64,000 bases of DNA. Source: an uncultured Flavobacteriaceae bacterium. GTDB lineage: Bacteria; Bacteroidota; Bacteroidia; Flavobacteriales; Flavobacteriaceae. The stretch covers positions 1,426,001 through 1,490,000 of the forward strand of contig CALSTV010000001.1 in the NCBI GenBank assembly GCA_943789365.1, read 5' to 3'. Under the pieces are notes generated by a model. The model was given only the letters and a program-made list of their open reading frames with translations. It was not told the origin of the DNA and did no database searches. This document shows positions 52,387-60,047 of the stretch, piece after piece (within the stretch, counting starts at the first letter, position 1; every line of letters begins with the position of its first letter). The position numbers were made by a program, and so were the translations under genes.

Positions 52387-53190
52387 ATGGAAACAACAGC
52401 TCTTGAACAAAAATTCGCTCCAAATGAGGTTATGTTAGACCTCAAGGACTTAAAAAAAGTATACCCAACGCCAAAAGGTGATTATATGGTATTGGAAGGA
52501 CTGAATTTACAAGTAAAAAAAGAAGAATTTATCACCATTATTGGACATTCAGGTTGCGGTAAAACAACCATGCTATCAATGATTGCCGGTCTCAATGAAA
52601 TTTCCGGAGGAAAAATAGCCGTTTTAGGTGCTTCTATCAAAGGACCAGGCCCAGACAGAGGTGTTATTTTTCAGGCACCCAGTTTAATGCCATGGATGAC
52701 CGCTTATGAAAATGTAATGCTCGGCGTTAAAAAAGTATTCCCTCATGGCACTAAAAAAGAACGAGCAGATATCTGCAAATACTATTTAAGCAAAGTGGGC
52801 TTAGACGGATCTTTTCACAAAAGAGCCTCTGAATTGTCACAAGGAATGCAGCAACGCGTTGGGATTGCCCGCGCATTTGCTATCAAACCGAAAGTACTAC
52901 TCCTCGACGAGCCTTTTGGAATGTTAGACTCGCTAACACGTGGCGAACTTCAGGATGTATTGATTGAAATCTGGAACAAAGAAAAAATTACGGCTGTAAT
53001 GATTACCCACGATGTGGATGAGGCCATCTTTTTATCGGACAGAGTGGTGATGATGACCAGTGGTCCTAAAGCGAAAATTGGTGACATTCTTCCTATTGAA
53101 TTTGAAAGACCCCGTTCGAGAAAAACCGTCCTTGCTCATGATGATTATTACGAATATAGAAAACACCTGATCGACTTTTTAGAACATTAA
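52387..53190 (+). CDS. nitrate-type ABC transporter ATPase, canonical
   Basis: 267 residues from the ATG at 52387; the earlier in-frame TTG at 52366 directly follows the upstream stop and is less likely. Walker [11 protein letters not shown]-loop FQAPSLMPW, signature [14 protein letters not shown], Walker [13 protein letters not shown], and intact switch His in MITHDVDEA. Belongs to the NrtD/SsuB/TauB-type family. Pairs with the preceding ATPase on the NrtB permease. Confidence 0.92.
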   Translation: METTALEQKFAPNEVMLDLKDLKKVYPTPKGDYMVLEGLNLQVKKEEFITIIGHSGCGKTTMLSMIAGLNEISGGKIAVLGASIKGPGPDRGVIFQAPSLMPWMTAYENVMLGVKKVFPHGTKKERADICKYYLSKVGLDGSFHKRASELSQGMQQRVGIARAFAIKPKVLLLDEPFGMLDSLTRGELQDVLIEIWNKEKITAVMITHDVDEAIFLSDRVVMMTSGPKAKIGDILPIEFERPRSRKTVLAHDDYYEYRKHLIDFLEH

Positions 53191-53354
53191 TCACCATTGC
53201 TATTTCTATAAAAACAGAGTTAAAAGAAAATGGTTAAATTCGTAGGACCCAGATATCCACTCAATAAAAAACAAATTGCATCTCAAACTGTGAAATGACA
53301 CCTAATTCATACTGATAAAACAGACATTTAATTCGTAACAAAAAGACAATAAAA

Positions 53355-53399
53355 CCTGCTATAAATCATATTCTAAAAACAGAATTGCCTATACATTTG
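53355..53399 (+). promoter_or_regulatory. porin promoter with CCTG-type operator at -42
   Basis: CCTGC-TATAAA-TCATA (53355-53370) is centred 42 bases before the likely start given by TACATTTG (53392-53399). This is the class II position for a Crp/Fnr activator, so the only member of the motif family at the classical distance. Confidence 0.65.
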
Positions 53400-53448
53400 T
53401 CAAAACAAAACAAACAATTAAAATAACAACAATCAAAATAAGAAAATT

Positions 53449-54636
53449 ATGAAAATTAGAAATTTACTATTTGGAATCCTTGCATTGGTCTCTTCAGGCG
53501 TCATGGCACAATTCTCTTTAAGTGGAGAATTCAGACCCCGAACAGAATGGTTTGGGCATGGACAATCAAAAACAGCACTAAAAGGAACGGAAGGATATGT
53601 ATCTACCAGTGTAAGAGCGGCTCTAAAAGCGAAATACACTGCTGAAACCTATACGGTATACACAAGTTTTCAAGAAGTTTTTAAATATGGAGACCGCCCA
53701 CAAATTTCGGCTGCAAACAATGGAAACTTTAGAGTACAAGAAGCTTGGGCCGACATTAAACTGGGAAGCACTACACGTTTAAAATTAGGTCGTCAACCCT
53801 TATCCTATGACGATCAGAGAATACTTGGTGGTCTTGGCTGGGCGCAGCAAGCAAGAACACACGACGGTGGTGTGTTCAAATACAAAAACGGAGGCTATTC
53901 CTTGGATTTAGGAGCCGCTTTAAACACACCTAACGGAGCTGAATATGATACCTCTGCAGCTTTCTCATACCGAGAAATGGCATTCGCTAGAGCGAACAAA
54001 CAATACGGCAACTTAAACTTAAGTGCCTTAGTGTTGGCAAATACGTTCCAGGACACAAATGTTGCTGGTGACAACAAATCAACTTTACTAACTGCAGGTG
54101 TGCATGTAGACTACACTATAAATGCCCTTACTTTAACAGCAAACGGTTTTATTCAAGACGGATACAGACTTGGAGACGTAGCCGTTGAAGGCGCATTTTT
54201 AGCAAGTCTTTTAGCAAAATACAAAGCCACTGAAAAGACAACCTTTGGAGCGGGATATGAAGTAATTTCTGGTACAACAGACGAATCTGCAGCTTTCTTT
54301 CCATTGTACGGAACCAACCACGCATTTAATGGTTTGATGGACCGTTTTTATGTAGGAAACCACGCCAATGGAGGAGGATTGAATGACTTACAAGTATCTG
54401 CTTCTACGAAGGTCGCTGGTATAGGCGTATCGCTAACCGGACACTATTTCACTGAACAATCTCAGGGAGGAGATGATCTTGGAACAGAGCTAGATTTGGT
54501 ACTTGCAAAACAATTCAAAGAATTCAAATTGGTAGGAGGTTACTCTCAATTCTTTGAGCCTTCAAGTGTAGTCAATGCAAAAGACACTCAAAACTGGGCT
54601 TGGTTAATGCTAATCATAGCGCCTAAGTTCTTGTAA
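53449..54636 (+). CDS. alginate-export-like porin, outer membrane
   Basis: 395 residues with signal peptide (ending VMAQ). Strand-rich barrel: FSLSGEFRPRTEWFGHGQSK, KLKLGRQPLSYDDQRILGGLGWAQQARTHDGG, GAALNTPNGAEYDT, ending LMLIIAPKFL. The long loop containing DDQRILGG and the HDGG segment are typical of the alginate-export (AlgE-like) porin family. In the nrt operon's neighbourhood and with a Crp/Fnr-type operator, a nitrate/nitrite channel of the outer membrane is likely (inference). Own promoter, own terminator. Confidence 0.85.
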   Translation: MKIRNLLFGILALVSSGVMAQFSLSGEFRPRTEWFGHGQSKTALKGTEGYVSTSVRAALKAKYTAETYTVYTSFQEVFKYGDRPQISAANNGNFRVQEAWADIKLGSTTRLKLGRQPLSYDDQRILGGLGWAQQARTHDGGVFKYKNGGYSLDLGAALNTPNGAEYDTSAAFSYREMAFARANKQYGNLNLSALVLANTFQDTNVAGDNKSTLLTAGVHVDYTINALTLTANGFIQDGYRLGDVAVEGAFLASLLAKYKATEKTTFGAGYEVISGTTDESAAFFPLYGTNHAFNGLMDRFYVGNHANGGGLNDLQVSASTKVAGIGVSLTGHYFTEQSQGGDDLGTELDLVLAKQFKEFKLVGGYSQFFEPSSVVNAKDTQNWAWLMLIIAPKFL

Positions 54637-54664
54637 GAAGTACAAACATAGAAATCAAACAACT

Positions 54665-54690
54665 AAAACTGCCTTCGGGCAGTTTTTTTT
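54665..54690 (+). terminator. terminator of the porin gene
   Basis: AAAACTGCC / GGCAGTTTT stem with a stable TTCG tetraloop and a long T-run. Confidence 0.93.
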
Positions 54691-54839
54691 GTGCGTTATT
54701 TTCTCAATAAGCAAGCTGCCATTCCACATGTTTTTTATCGTCTTAAACGATGAAAACAACGGCGTAAAAAGTGGTATTAACTTGTATCTCCCCATAAAAC
54801 ACCTCGACAAAACGAGCTAATTTTACCCATAGAAAATAA

Positions 54840-54845
54840 CAGGTT
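54840..54845 (+). promoter_or_regulatory. CAGGTT half-site before the globin gene
   Basis: CAGGTT at 54840-54845, a half of the CCTG operator; the other arm is poorly matched (ACCCAT). Weak candidate. Confidence 0.3.
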
Positions 54846-54869
54846 ACAAACCGCAATTACAACACAAAA

Positions 54870-55283
54870 ATGGAACAAGCAACCTTAGACATTGTACAAC
54901 GTTCATTCAAGAAAATAAAACCAAGTGCTGAAAAAACTGCCAGCTATTTTTACAAAAAATTGTTCGAATACGATCCGCAATTAAAACGAACCGTAAACGC
55001 ATTATATACGGGTACATCCGTTACTAAAGAAGCCTCTTTTATAAACATTCTTTCCAGCGCAATTTCAGGATCTGAGGAAACCATCCCTAACCTCGTTCAT
55101 TCAAATACAAATTTTCAAAATACAGAAGTCAAACCTACGCATTTCGACTATGTAGGCACTGCCTTTATTGCTTCGCTCTCAAAAGTACTTAAAGACGAAT
55201 TCACCTTGGAAGTTCAACTTGCCTGGTGTGCATTCTATTCCACCCTGACAAACAGCGTAAAAAACGCATCCTATATACAATAA
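54870..55283 (+). CDS. globin-like protein lacking heme-contact residues
   Basis: 137 residues that align over their full length with the next gene: FYKKLFEYDPQLKR equals FYKKLFELDPKLKP, and the C-terminal HFDYVGTAF...LAWCAFYS equals HYDTVGAAL...AAWAKVYT. However, the invariant CD1 Phe (Phe63 in the neighbour) is Val42 here, and the proximal F8 His (His106) corresponds to Phe82 when aligned by the shared His-x-Asp-x-Val-Gly. The E-F region is 3 residues longer. His77 is nearby but five residues off. A globin fold that probably does not bind heme in the standard way, perhaps a sensor or partner of the true globin. Operon partner of it (18 bases). Confidence 0.85.
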   Translation: MEQATLDIVQRSFKKIKPSAEKTASYFYKKLFEYDPQLKRTVNALYTGTSVTKEASFINILSSAISGSEETIPNLVHSNTNFQNTEVKPTHFDYVGTAFIASLSKVLKDEFTLEVQLAWCAFYSTLTNSVKNASYIQ

Positions 55284-55300
55284 CTTTAAAATTAATCATC

Positions 55301-55780
55301 ATGTTAAAATTCTTAAAAAACCTCGTAAAAAAATCAGAAGAAGTAGCCGTAGAAGAAGGTCCTATTGACGCAGCAAGTATCAAATTAGTACAAGATTCAT
55401 TTGAATTGGTAAAACCTATTGCTCCTGTGGCCGCCGAAATTTTTTATAAAAAACTTTTCGAACTCGATCCAAAATTAAAACCCATGTTTCCTACAAAAAA
55501 AGAAGGGGCAATGGCAGAACAAGGGAACAAACTTATGACCATGCTGGCCAGCGCAGTTGCAGGTTTAAGTGCCCTTGACAAATTGATTCCTATTTTGCAA
55601 GACCTCGGAAAAAGACACGTCGATTACAAAGTAGAAAAATCGCACTACGACACGGTAGGAGCTGCACTGCTAGCAACACTAGAAACAGGATTAGGTGATG
55701 CATTTACCGCTGAAGTAAAAGCCGCCTGGGCCAAAGTATATACGGTAATGGCTGAAGTAATGATTGAAGCCGCTTACTAA
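55301..55780 (+). CDS. single-domain globin (NO/O2-binding)
   Basis: 159 residues from the ATG at 55301. All alpha globin fold: AEIFYKKLFELDPKLKPMF (B-C helices and CD1 Phe63), EQGNKLMTMLASAV (E helix), LGKRHVDYKVEKSHYDTVG with proximal His106, and AFTAEVKAAWAKVYTVMAEVMI (H helix). Resembles flavohemoglobin heme domains without the reductase, so electrons must come from another protein; the ferredoxin-type reductase two genes further on is a candidate. NO dioxygenation is likely in a nitrate-reducing cell (inference). A 30-residue Lys/Glu N-terminal extension precedes the globin. Confidence 0.92.
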   Translation: MLKFLKNLVKKSEEVAVEEGPIDAASIKLVQDSFELVKPIAPVAAEIFYKKLFELDPKLKPMFPTKKEGAMAEQGNKLMTMLASAVAGLSALDKLIPILQDLGKRHVDYKVEKSHYDTVGAALLATLETGLGDAFTAEVKAAWAKVYTVMAEVMIEAAY

Positions 55781-55824
55781 ACCCAGTATACATTAAATAA
55801 ATTGATAACATTAAAATATTTCAA

Positions 55825-56631
55825 ATGAAAAAAGCACTTTATACTCTTAGCTCACTGTACGCCTTCTTTCTAATCTCTTGTGGTGGTGTACCAGAAAAAT
55901 CGACAAATACCTCAGTCGAAAAATTAGTATTCTCTGTAGCCGAAGTCTTGGAAATGGTTTCCAAAGAAAATGACGTTACCAGAACCTTATACACCAAAGC
56001 TATTGTAGGCGCTGGTAAAAAACAGGGAATGAAATTCGATGAAGACTGGCAAAAAGAAGAAGTAGAAGCTGGTCCTCTTCCTGCCTTGTTTTTACGTGGA
56101 ATTGCCAACGACATTCAAAAAAGCGAAGTTCCTTTAGGTTTGTACTTAGGATCGGATTTTCCAATTAACAAAGCCAACAAATTTGAAGGAAAGCAAGCTG
56201 AATTATTTCACCAAATCAAAAAAGACAGAGCGCCTCAACACTTTTTTGACGAAGAACAAAAAATGCACACAGCTATGTTTGCAGATGTGGCAGGAGCTGC
56301 AGCCTGTGTGTCTTGTCACAACAAACACGAACAAACCACCAAAGACGATTGGAAACTGGGTGATGTAATGGGTGCAACGACTTGGCAGTATCCTACAGAT
56401 TCACTAAGTTACAAGAACACCATCGCTATATTAAAAGCCTATAGAAACGGTACCGAAGCAGTTTACCAAGACTACCTACACGAAATTGCAGCTTTTAAAA
56501 CAAGTAGCAAACCAGAAATAGGCGACAAATGGCCATCCGACGGAGGTTTGTACTTACCAAGTCCAGCAGTATTTTTAGACAGTGTTAGAGAATTGGCCGC
56601 CTACGAAACCATGACTACCTTATTAAAATAA
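55825..56631 (+). CDS. Tll0287-like / DUF3365 heme-c lipoprotein
   Basis: 268 residues: lipobox ISCG (Cys19), a helical DUF3365-type region (KLVFSVAEVLEMVSKENDVTRTLYTKAIVGAGKKQGMKFDEDW), then a CxxCH heme site, ACVSCHNKHEQT (Cys161-His165), followed by WKLGDVMGATTW, all characteristic of the Tll0287-like sensor fold with covalent heme. Anchored on the periplasmic side of the membrane. Such domains sense redox or ligands, often at the head of signalling proteins, but here it stands alone. Same operon as the globins (44-base gap) and the heme b gene that follows 12 bases later. Confidence 0.88.
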   Translation: MKKALYTLSSLYAFFLISCGGVPEKSTNTSVEKLVFSVAEVLEMVSKENDVTRTLYTKAIVGAGKKQGMKFDEDWQKEEVEAGPLPALFLRGIANDIQKSEVPLGLYLGSDFPINKANKFEGKQAELFHQIKKDRAPQHFFDEEQKMHTAMFADVAGAAACVSCHNKHEQTTKDDWKLGDVMGATTWQYPTDSLSYKNTIAILKAYRNGTEAVYQDYLHEIAAFKTSSKPEIGDKWPSDGGLYLPSPAVFLDSVRELAAYETMTTLLK

Positions 56632-56643
56632 AATTATTCCCGA

Positions 56644-57123
56644 TTGAAAAACAACAGTTACATAACAGCAATTGGACTGATACTATTTTCTGCTTATCTC
56701 TTACAAGAAATCTTTCAGCTTAAATTCGAAGCTCTTGAATTGTTACAAGCAAAAGAAATCTTTAAGAGATGGTCGGGATTGGGATTGGGATTGTTTATAG
56801 CATTCCAGTGGCTATTAACCTTTAGTAGAATCATTCCAAGATTTCGAGCCAAAGCCCAAAGCATTAACGAACTGCATAAATGGATTGGCATCCTTAGCCC
56901 GTTGCTATTATATGTTCACAGTACTCATTTTGGTTTTGGTTACCTCATGCTGTTCAGTTATCTATTTTTAGGAAATATGTTAATTGGAACTATCAACCTA
57001 GACGTACTAAAATCTTCCAAAGAATGGTTGTTTAAAGGATGGATGATTGTACATGTAGGCCTTTCCATGACCATTACCTTACTATTGTTCCTTCATATAG
57101 GCATTGTGTTTTACTACAAATAA
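56644..57123 (+). CDS. four-helix di-heme b membrane protein (ferric-reductase-like)
   Basis: 159 residues, TTG start at 56644. Four membrane helices (6-26, 44-62, 80-117 and 131-157) with five His. His78-His92 and His137-His151 are each 14 residues apart (H-x13-H), the pattern of two stacked bis-His hemes b as in NOX/ferric-reductase/MsrQ-type proteins. His95 is also in the loop. It is a minimal form with no fused flavin domain; the next gene is a flavin/2Fe-2S reductase, so together they resemble a split NOX/FRE. Electrons presumably go to the pentaheme cytochrome (inference). Confidence 0.78.
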   Translation: MKNNSYITAIGLILFSAYLLQEIFQLKFEALELLQAKEIFKRWSGLGLGLFIAFQWLLTFSRIIPRFRAKAQSINELHKWIGILSPLLLYVHSTHFGFGYLMLFSYLFLGNMLIGTINLDVLKSSKEWLFKGWMIVHVGLSMTITLLLFLHIGIVFYYK

Positions 57124-57130
57124 CATCCGA

Positions 57131-58162
57131 ATGAAATTACCCGTAACAAATATCATCAAAGAAACCAATCAAGCAGTAACGGTATGCTTTCGAAACAATA
57201 GGTTCTTTAACAAATTAAAATACAAGCCAGGTCAGTTTTTAACCTTGAAAATCCCTATAAATGGTAGGGTTGAAAAACGTGCTTATTCGTTCAGCAGTGA
57301 TCCATACACCGATAAGGAATTAAAAATTACCGTTAAAAAGGTACAAAACGGATTGATTTCAACCTATGTCAACGAAAAAATGAAGGTGGGTCAAAAAATA
57401 GCAGTTGAAAAACCCATGGGCAGCTTTTTTGTAGACCCAAAAGTCGAAAACCGAAAGCAATACCTGCTCTTTGCTGCTGGGAGCGGAATCACACCCGTAT
57501 TTTCAATTCTAAAGTCTGTGCTATTTAAAGAACCTGAATCGCGTGTAATTCTAACCTATGCCAATCTCGATGAAGACAACATCATATTTATAACAGAATT
57601 AGAGCAGTTGTCTAAACTATATAAAGAAAGATTTCATGTGGAACATATATTGAGTCATAACGACAACCTAAACTATCACAGTGGATTTATCACAAAAGAC
57701 ATCATACATAAGATTTTCAAAAAACACGAGCTCAGCTTTTCGGAAGCGCATGAATATATGATTTGCGGCCCGGCTGGTTTTATGAAAACCACAAAAGACA
57801 TTTTAATAGCGAACAACATTATCCCTGGACATATCAAGATTGAAGCCTTTAAACCACCAAAAATAAAAATTGCAGCCAAAGACTTAGTTAGCAAAGTAAC
57901 CATTAAACACAAGGGAACCGATCACCAAATAGAAGTCCCGGGAAACAAAACCATTCTCCAACAAGCCATGCTCAATAATATTGTGCTCCCCTACTCTTGT
58001 AGATCGGGGATGTGCAGCACGTGTAAAGCTCAATGTACCATAGGAAAAACCACAATGACAAAAGGTCATTTGCTACCCGATGATGAAGTAAAATCAGGTA
58101 CTATCCTCACCTGTGTGACCTATCCTGAAAGTGAACAAATAACCATAGAAATACCCAATTAA
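57131..58162 (+). CDS. FAD/NAD(P)H reductase with C-terminal [2Fe-2S] ferredoxin domain
   Basis: 343 residues from the ATG at 57131 (an earlier in-frame ATG at 57104 overlaps the preceding gene). Like PaaE/NqrF-type electron transfer flavoproteins: FAD domain with RAYSFSSDP (residues 50-58) and a Gly-containing loop GLIS, NAD domain with AAGSGITPVFSIL and CGPAGFMK, and a plant-type [2Fe-2S] site C290-x4-C295-x2-C298-x29-C328 (YSCRSGMCSTCKAQC). Cytoplasmic; couples NAD(P)H oxidation to one-electron carriers. In order: heme b protein, this reductase, pentaheme cytochrome, in one operon with start/stop spacing of 7 and 2 bases. Confidence 0.92.
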   Translation: MKLPVTNIIKETNQAVTVCFRNNRFFNKLKYKPGQFLTLKIPINGRVEKRAYSFSSDPYTDKELKITVKKVQNGLISTYVNEKMKVGQKIAVEKPMGSFFVDPKVENRKQYLLFAAGSGITPVFSILKSVLFKEPESRVILTYANLDEDNIIFITELEQLSKLYKERFHVEHILSHNDNLNYHSGFITKDIIHKIFKKHELSFSEAHEYMICGPAGFMKTTKDILIANNIIPGHIKIEAFKPPKIKIAAKDLVSKVTIKHKGTDHQIEVPGNKTILQQAMLNNIVLPYSCRSGMCSTCKAQCTIGKTTMTKGHLLPDDEVKSGTILTCVTYPESEQITIEIPN

Positions 58163-58164
58163 GC

Positions 58165-58884
58165 ATGTCGATATTTACATTAAATCCATTGCGAAAAAGA
58201 CAATTTATGGGCGTTCTGACGGGAATTGTCGTCGGCAGTATTTTATTTGTATTCTTTTCGCGAACTTCGAATGAAACCTATATTAGTATCGGACCTATGA
58301 ATAGCGGTCATGAAGACTTTTCTTGCAATACCTGTCATAGCGATGCAGAAGGAAACCTATGGCAACAAATACAATCTAACTCACAATTTGCAATAGGTCT
58401 ACGAGAAAATGCAGTCGACTTTGGTACCATTGATGTCGAAACCAAAAAATGTTTAGCCTGCCATGAAAGAGACAATGACAGACATCCTACACATCGCTTT
58501 TTAGAACCAAAATTTAAAAAAGCTGTAAAACAAATAAATACAGCCAATTGCAATACCTGTCACTCTGAACACCACGGAAAAAGAATGACCTTGCAAAAAA
58601 CAGATTATTGCATGCACTGTCATGAAGACCTTACTGTAAAAAACGACCCTCTCGACGTGCCACATAGCAAGTTAATTGCAAATGAAGCATGGGGCACCTG
58701 TCTTCAATGTCATGACTTTCATGGAAACCATGAATACCAAGTTCCACATAAAATGAAAGACACCATCTCGAACATTCGTTTAAAACAATATTTTGAAGGA
58801 GGCATCGACGTATACAGCTCCAATAAAAAATTCGTTGCGCTTTCCGAAAAGGAATGGATTGCAAAATACATTTCAAACCATTAA
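58165..58884 (+). CDS. membrane-anchored pentaheme cytochrome c
   Basis: 239 residues. One N-terminal membrane helix (about 16-33, GVLTGIVVGSILFVFFS) and five CxxCH sites: Cys54-His58, Cys96-His100, Cys129-His133, Cys149-His153 and Cys179-His183. Extra His residues (HPTHR, EHHG, PHSK, FHGNHE) can serve as distal ligands. The spacing resembles small NapC/NrfH-like or octaheme-type nitrite- and NO-reducing cytochromes but matches no family I can name. It acts on the periplasmic face and probably receives electrons from the heme b protein. 2 bases after the reductase stop; the hairpin at 58895 ends the operon. Confidence 0.88.
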   Translation: MSIFTLNPLRKRQFMGVLTGIVVGSILFVFFSRTSNETYISIGPMNSGHEDFSCNTCHSDAEGNLWQQIQSNSQFAIGLRENAVDFGTIDVETKKCLACHERDNDRHPTHRFLEPKFKKAVKQINTANCNTCHSEHHGKRMTLQKTDYCMHCHEDLTVKNDPLDVPHSKLIANEAWGTCLQCHDFHGNHEYQVPHKMKDTISNIRLKQYFEGGIDVYSSNKKFVALSEKEWIAKYISNH

Positions 58885-58894
58885 TCTAAAAGCT

Positions 58895-58923
58895 GGAACT
58901 ACGTATTTATACGTGGTTTTTAT
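58895..58923 (+). terminator. terminator of the redox operon
   Basis: AACTACGTA / TACGTGGTT stem (one T-G pair) around TTTA, followed by TTTATTTC. It contains TACGTA, but the -7 merge seen at true operators is absent. Confidence 0.6.
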
Positions 58924-59113
58924 TTCTATACATATCTTGAAAGACAACCTGTACTCAAAAAACACAAACAATTAGTACACAGTTGTTTGCACAATTCTTT
59001 ATTCGCCTTCATAAGAAGCTAAAAACAAGCGATTGTACTACTTGATTTTTCCGTGTTCAGCATAGAAAATTCAGGAGAAAGCCTTCACAAGTCCGTATCA
59101 CTACTTAAATTAA

Positions 59114-59156
59114 TACGTAATATATTTTAAAATACTCAGAAGTTCTCCTATATTTG
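59114..59156 (+). promoter_or_regulatory. response regulator promoter with an upstream TACGTA box
   Basis: TATATTTG (59149-59156) places a start near 59162, ahead of the TTG at 59179. A single TACGTA (59114) is centred about 45 bases before it. Confidence 0.5.
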
Positions 59157-59178
59157 TGATATCATAAAACCTACGCTT

Positions 59179-59847
59179 TTGGAAGACACAATCAACATTT
59201 TGTTAACAGACGACCATCTATTGGTAAGAAATGGTATTAAATCTTTACTCGAAGAAGATGCATCCTTACATGTTATTGGAGAAGCTTCAAACGGTCAAGA
59301 AGCACTAGATTTGGCTAAAGAATTACAGCCAGACCTGCTTATTATTGATGTACGTATGCCGGTTATGGATGGGATTGAAGCAGTTGGTCATCTCAAAAAA
59401 TACGCACCAAACACAAAGGCAATTGTATTATCCATGCATGATTCTGAAGAATATATCTTAAAATCAATTCAAGCGGGAGCCAGTGGCTATTTATTGAAAG
59501 ACACAGGAAAGCCAGAGTTTATCAAAGCAATCAACACCGTTTACAAAGGTGGAAAATATTTCAGCGGAGACATTTCAAATGTTATCGTGTCCAACTATTT
59601 ACAAAACAGTAGTACAAGTCAACCCAAAGAAAAAGCACCTGCCCCTAAACAAACACATGGATTGACTAAAAAAGAGCTTGAAATTCTTTCACAAATACTA
59701 TCAGGAAGAACCAATACTGAAATTTCAGACAATCTTGGAAAGAGCAAAAGAACGATAGAGACACATCGCTTCAATTTGATGAAGAAATTGAACGTAAAAA
59801 ACTTGATAGAACTCTCTTCGAAAGCTCGAGAATTAGGGTTTTCTTAA
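59179..59847 (+). CDS. NarL/FixJ-type response regulator
   Basis: 222 residues, TTG start at 59179. Receiver domain with acidic pair in LLTDDHLLVRNG, phosphoacceptor Asp57 in LLIIDVRMPVMDG, Thr/Ser switch IVLSMHDSEEY and Lys in YLLKDTGKPEF; a linker with PKEKAPAPKQ; then a LuxR/NarL helix-turn-helix from about 155 (LTKKELEILSQILSGRTNTEISDNLGKSKRTIETH). The only NarL-type regulator in the window, so the most likely partner of the HisKA_3 kinase at 30-31.5 kb and a candidate binder of TACGTA boxes. It lies between the redox operon and the nitrate reductase gene. Confidence 0.93.
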   Translation: MEDTINILLTDDHLLVRNGIKSLLEEDASLHVIGEASNGQEALDLAKELQPDLLIIDVRMPVMDGIEAVGHLKKYAPNTKAIVLSMHDSEEYILKSIQAGASGYLLKDTGKPEFIKAINTVYKGGKYFSGDISNVIVSNYLQNSSTSQPKEKAPAPKQTHGLTKKELEILSQILSGRTNTEISDNLGKSKRTIETHRFNLMKKLNVKNLIELSSKARELGFS

Positions 59848-59911
59848 AATTCCTGCCAAATATCATACAAAAGGCAAGGAAAAAGTCAGATTCTAAATTA
59901 ACCATAAAAAT

Positions 59912-59953
59912 TACGTATTACCCTACGTATTTCTACGTAATTTTGTAACTTTG
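59912..59953 (+). promoter_or_regulatory. nitrate reductase promoter with three TACGTA boxes
   Basis: TACGTA at 59912, 59924 and 59934 (12 and 10 bp apart). The last runs into TAATTTTG (59938-59945), and a second -7 match TAACTTTG follows at 59946-59953. Same architecture as nirB and the first crp gene. Leader of about 90 bases to the ATG at 60048. Confidence 0.72.
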
Positions 59954-60047
59954 CGACAAGAAAGTCAATTAGGACTGCCAATAAAAGTGTAGCCTGAATT
60001 TCTTACAGTAGCTGAATCGCTTTATAAAACTGAGAAAAAACATACCT

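Noticed and set aside
58895-58923. TACGTA pair after the pentaheme gene as another nitrate operator
   Set aside because: The sequence forms a hairpin followed by T and directly ends the operon, and it lacks the merged TAnnTTTG element; a terminator is the simpler reading.
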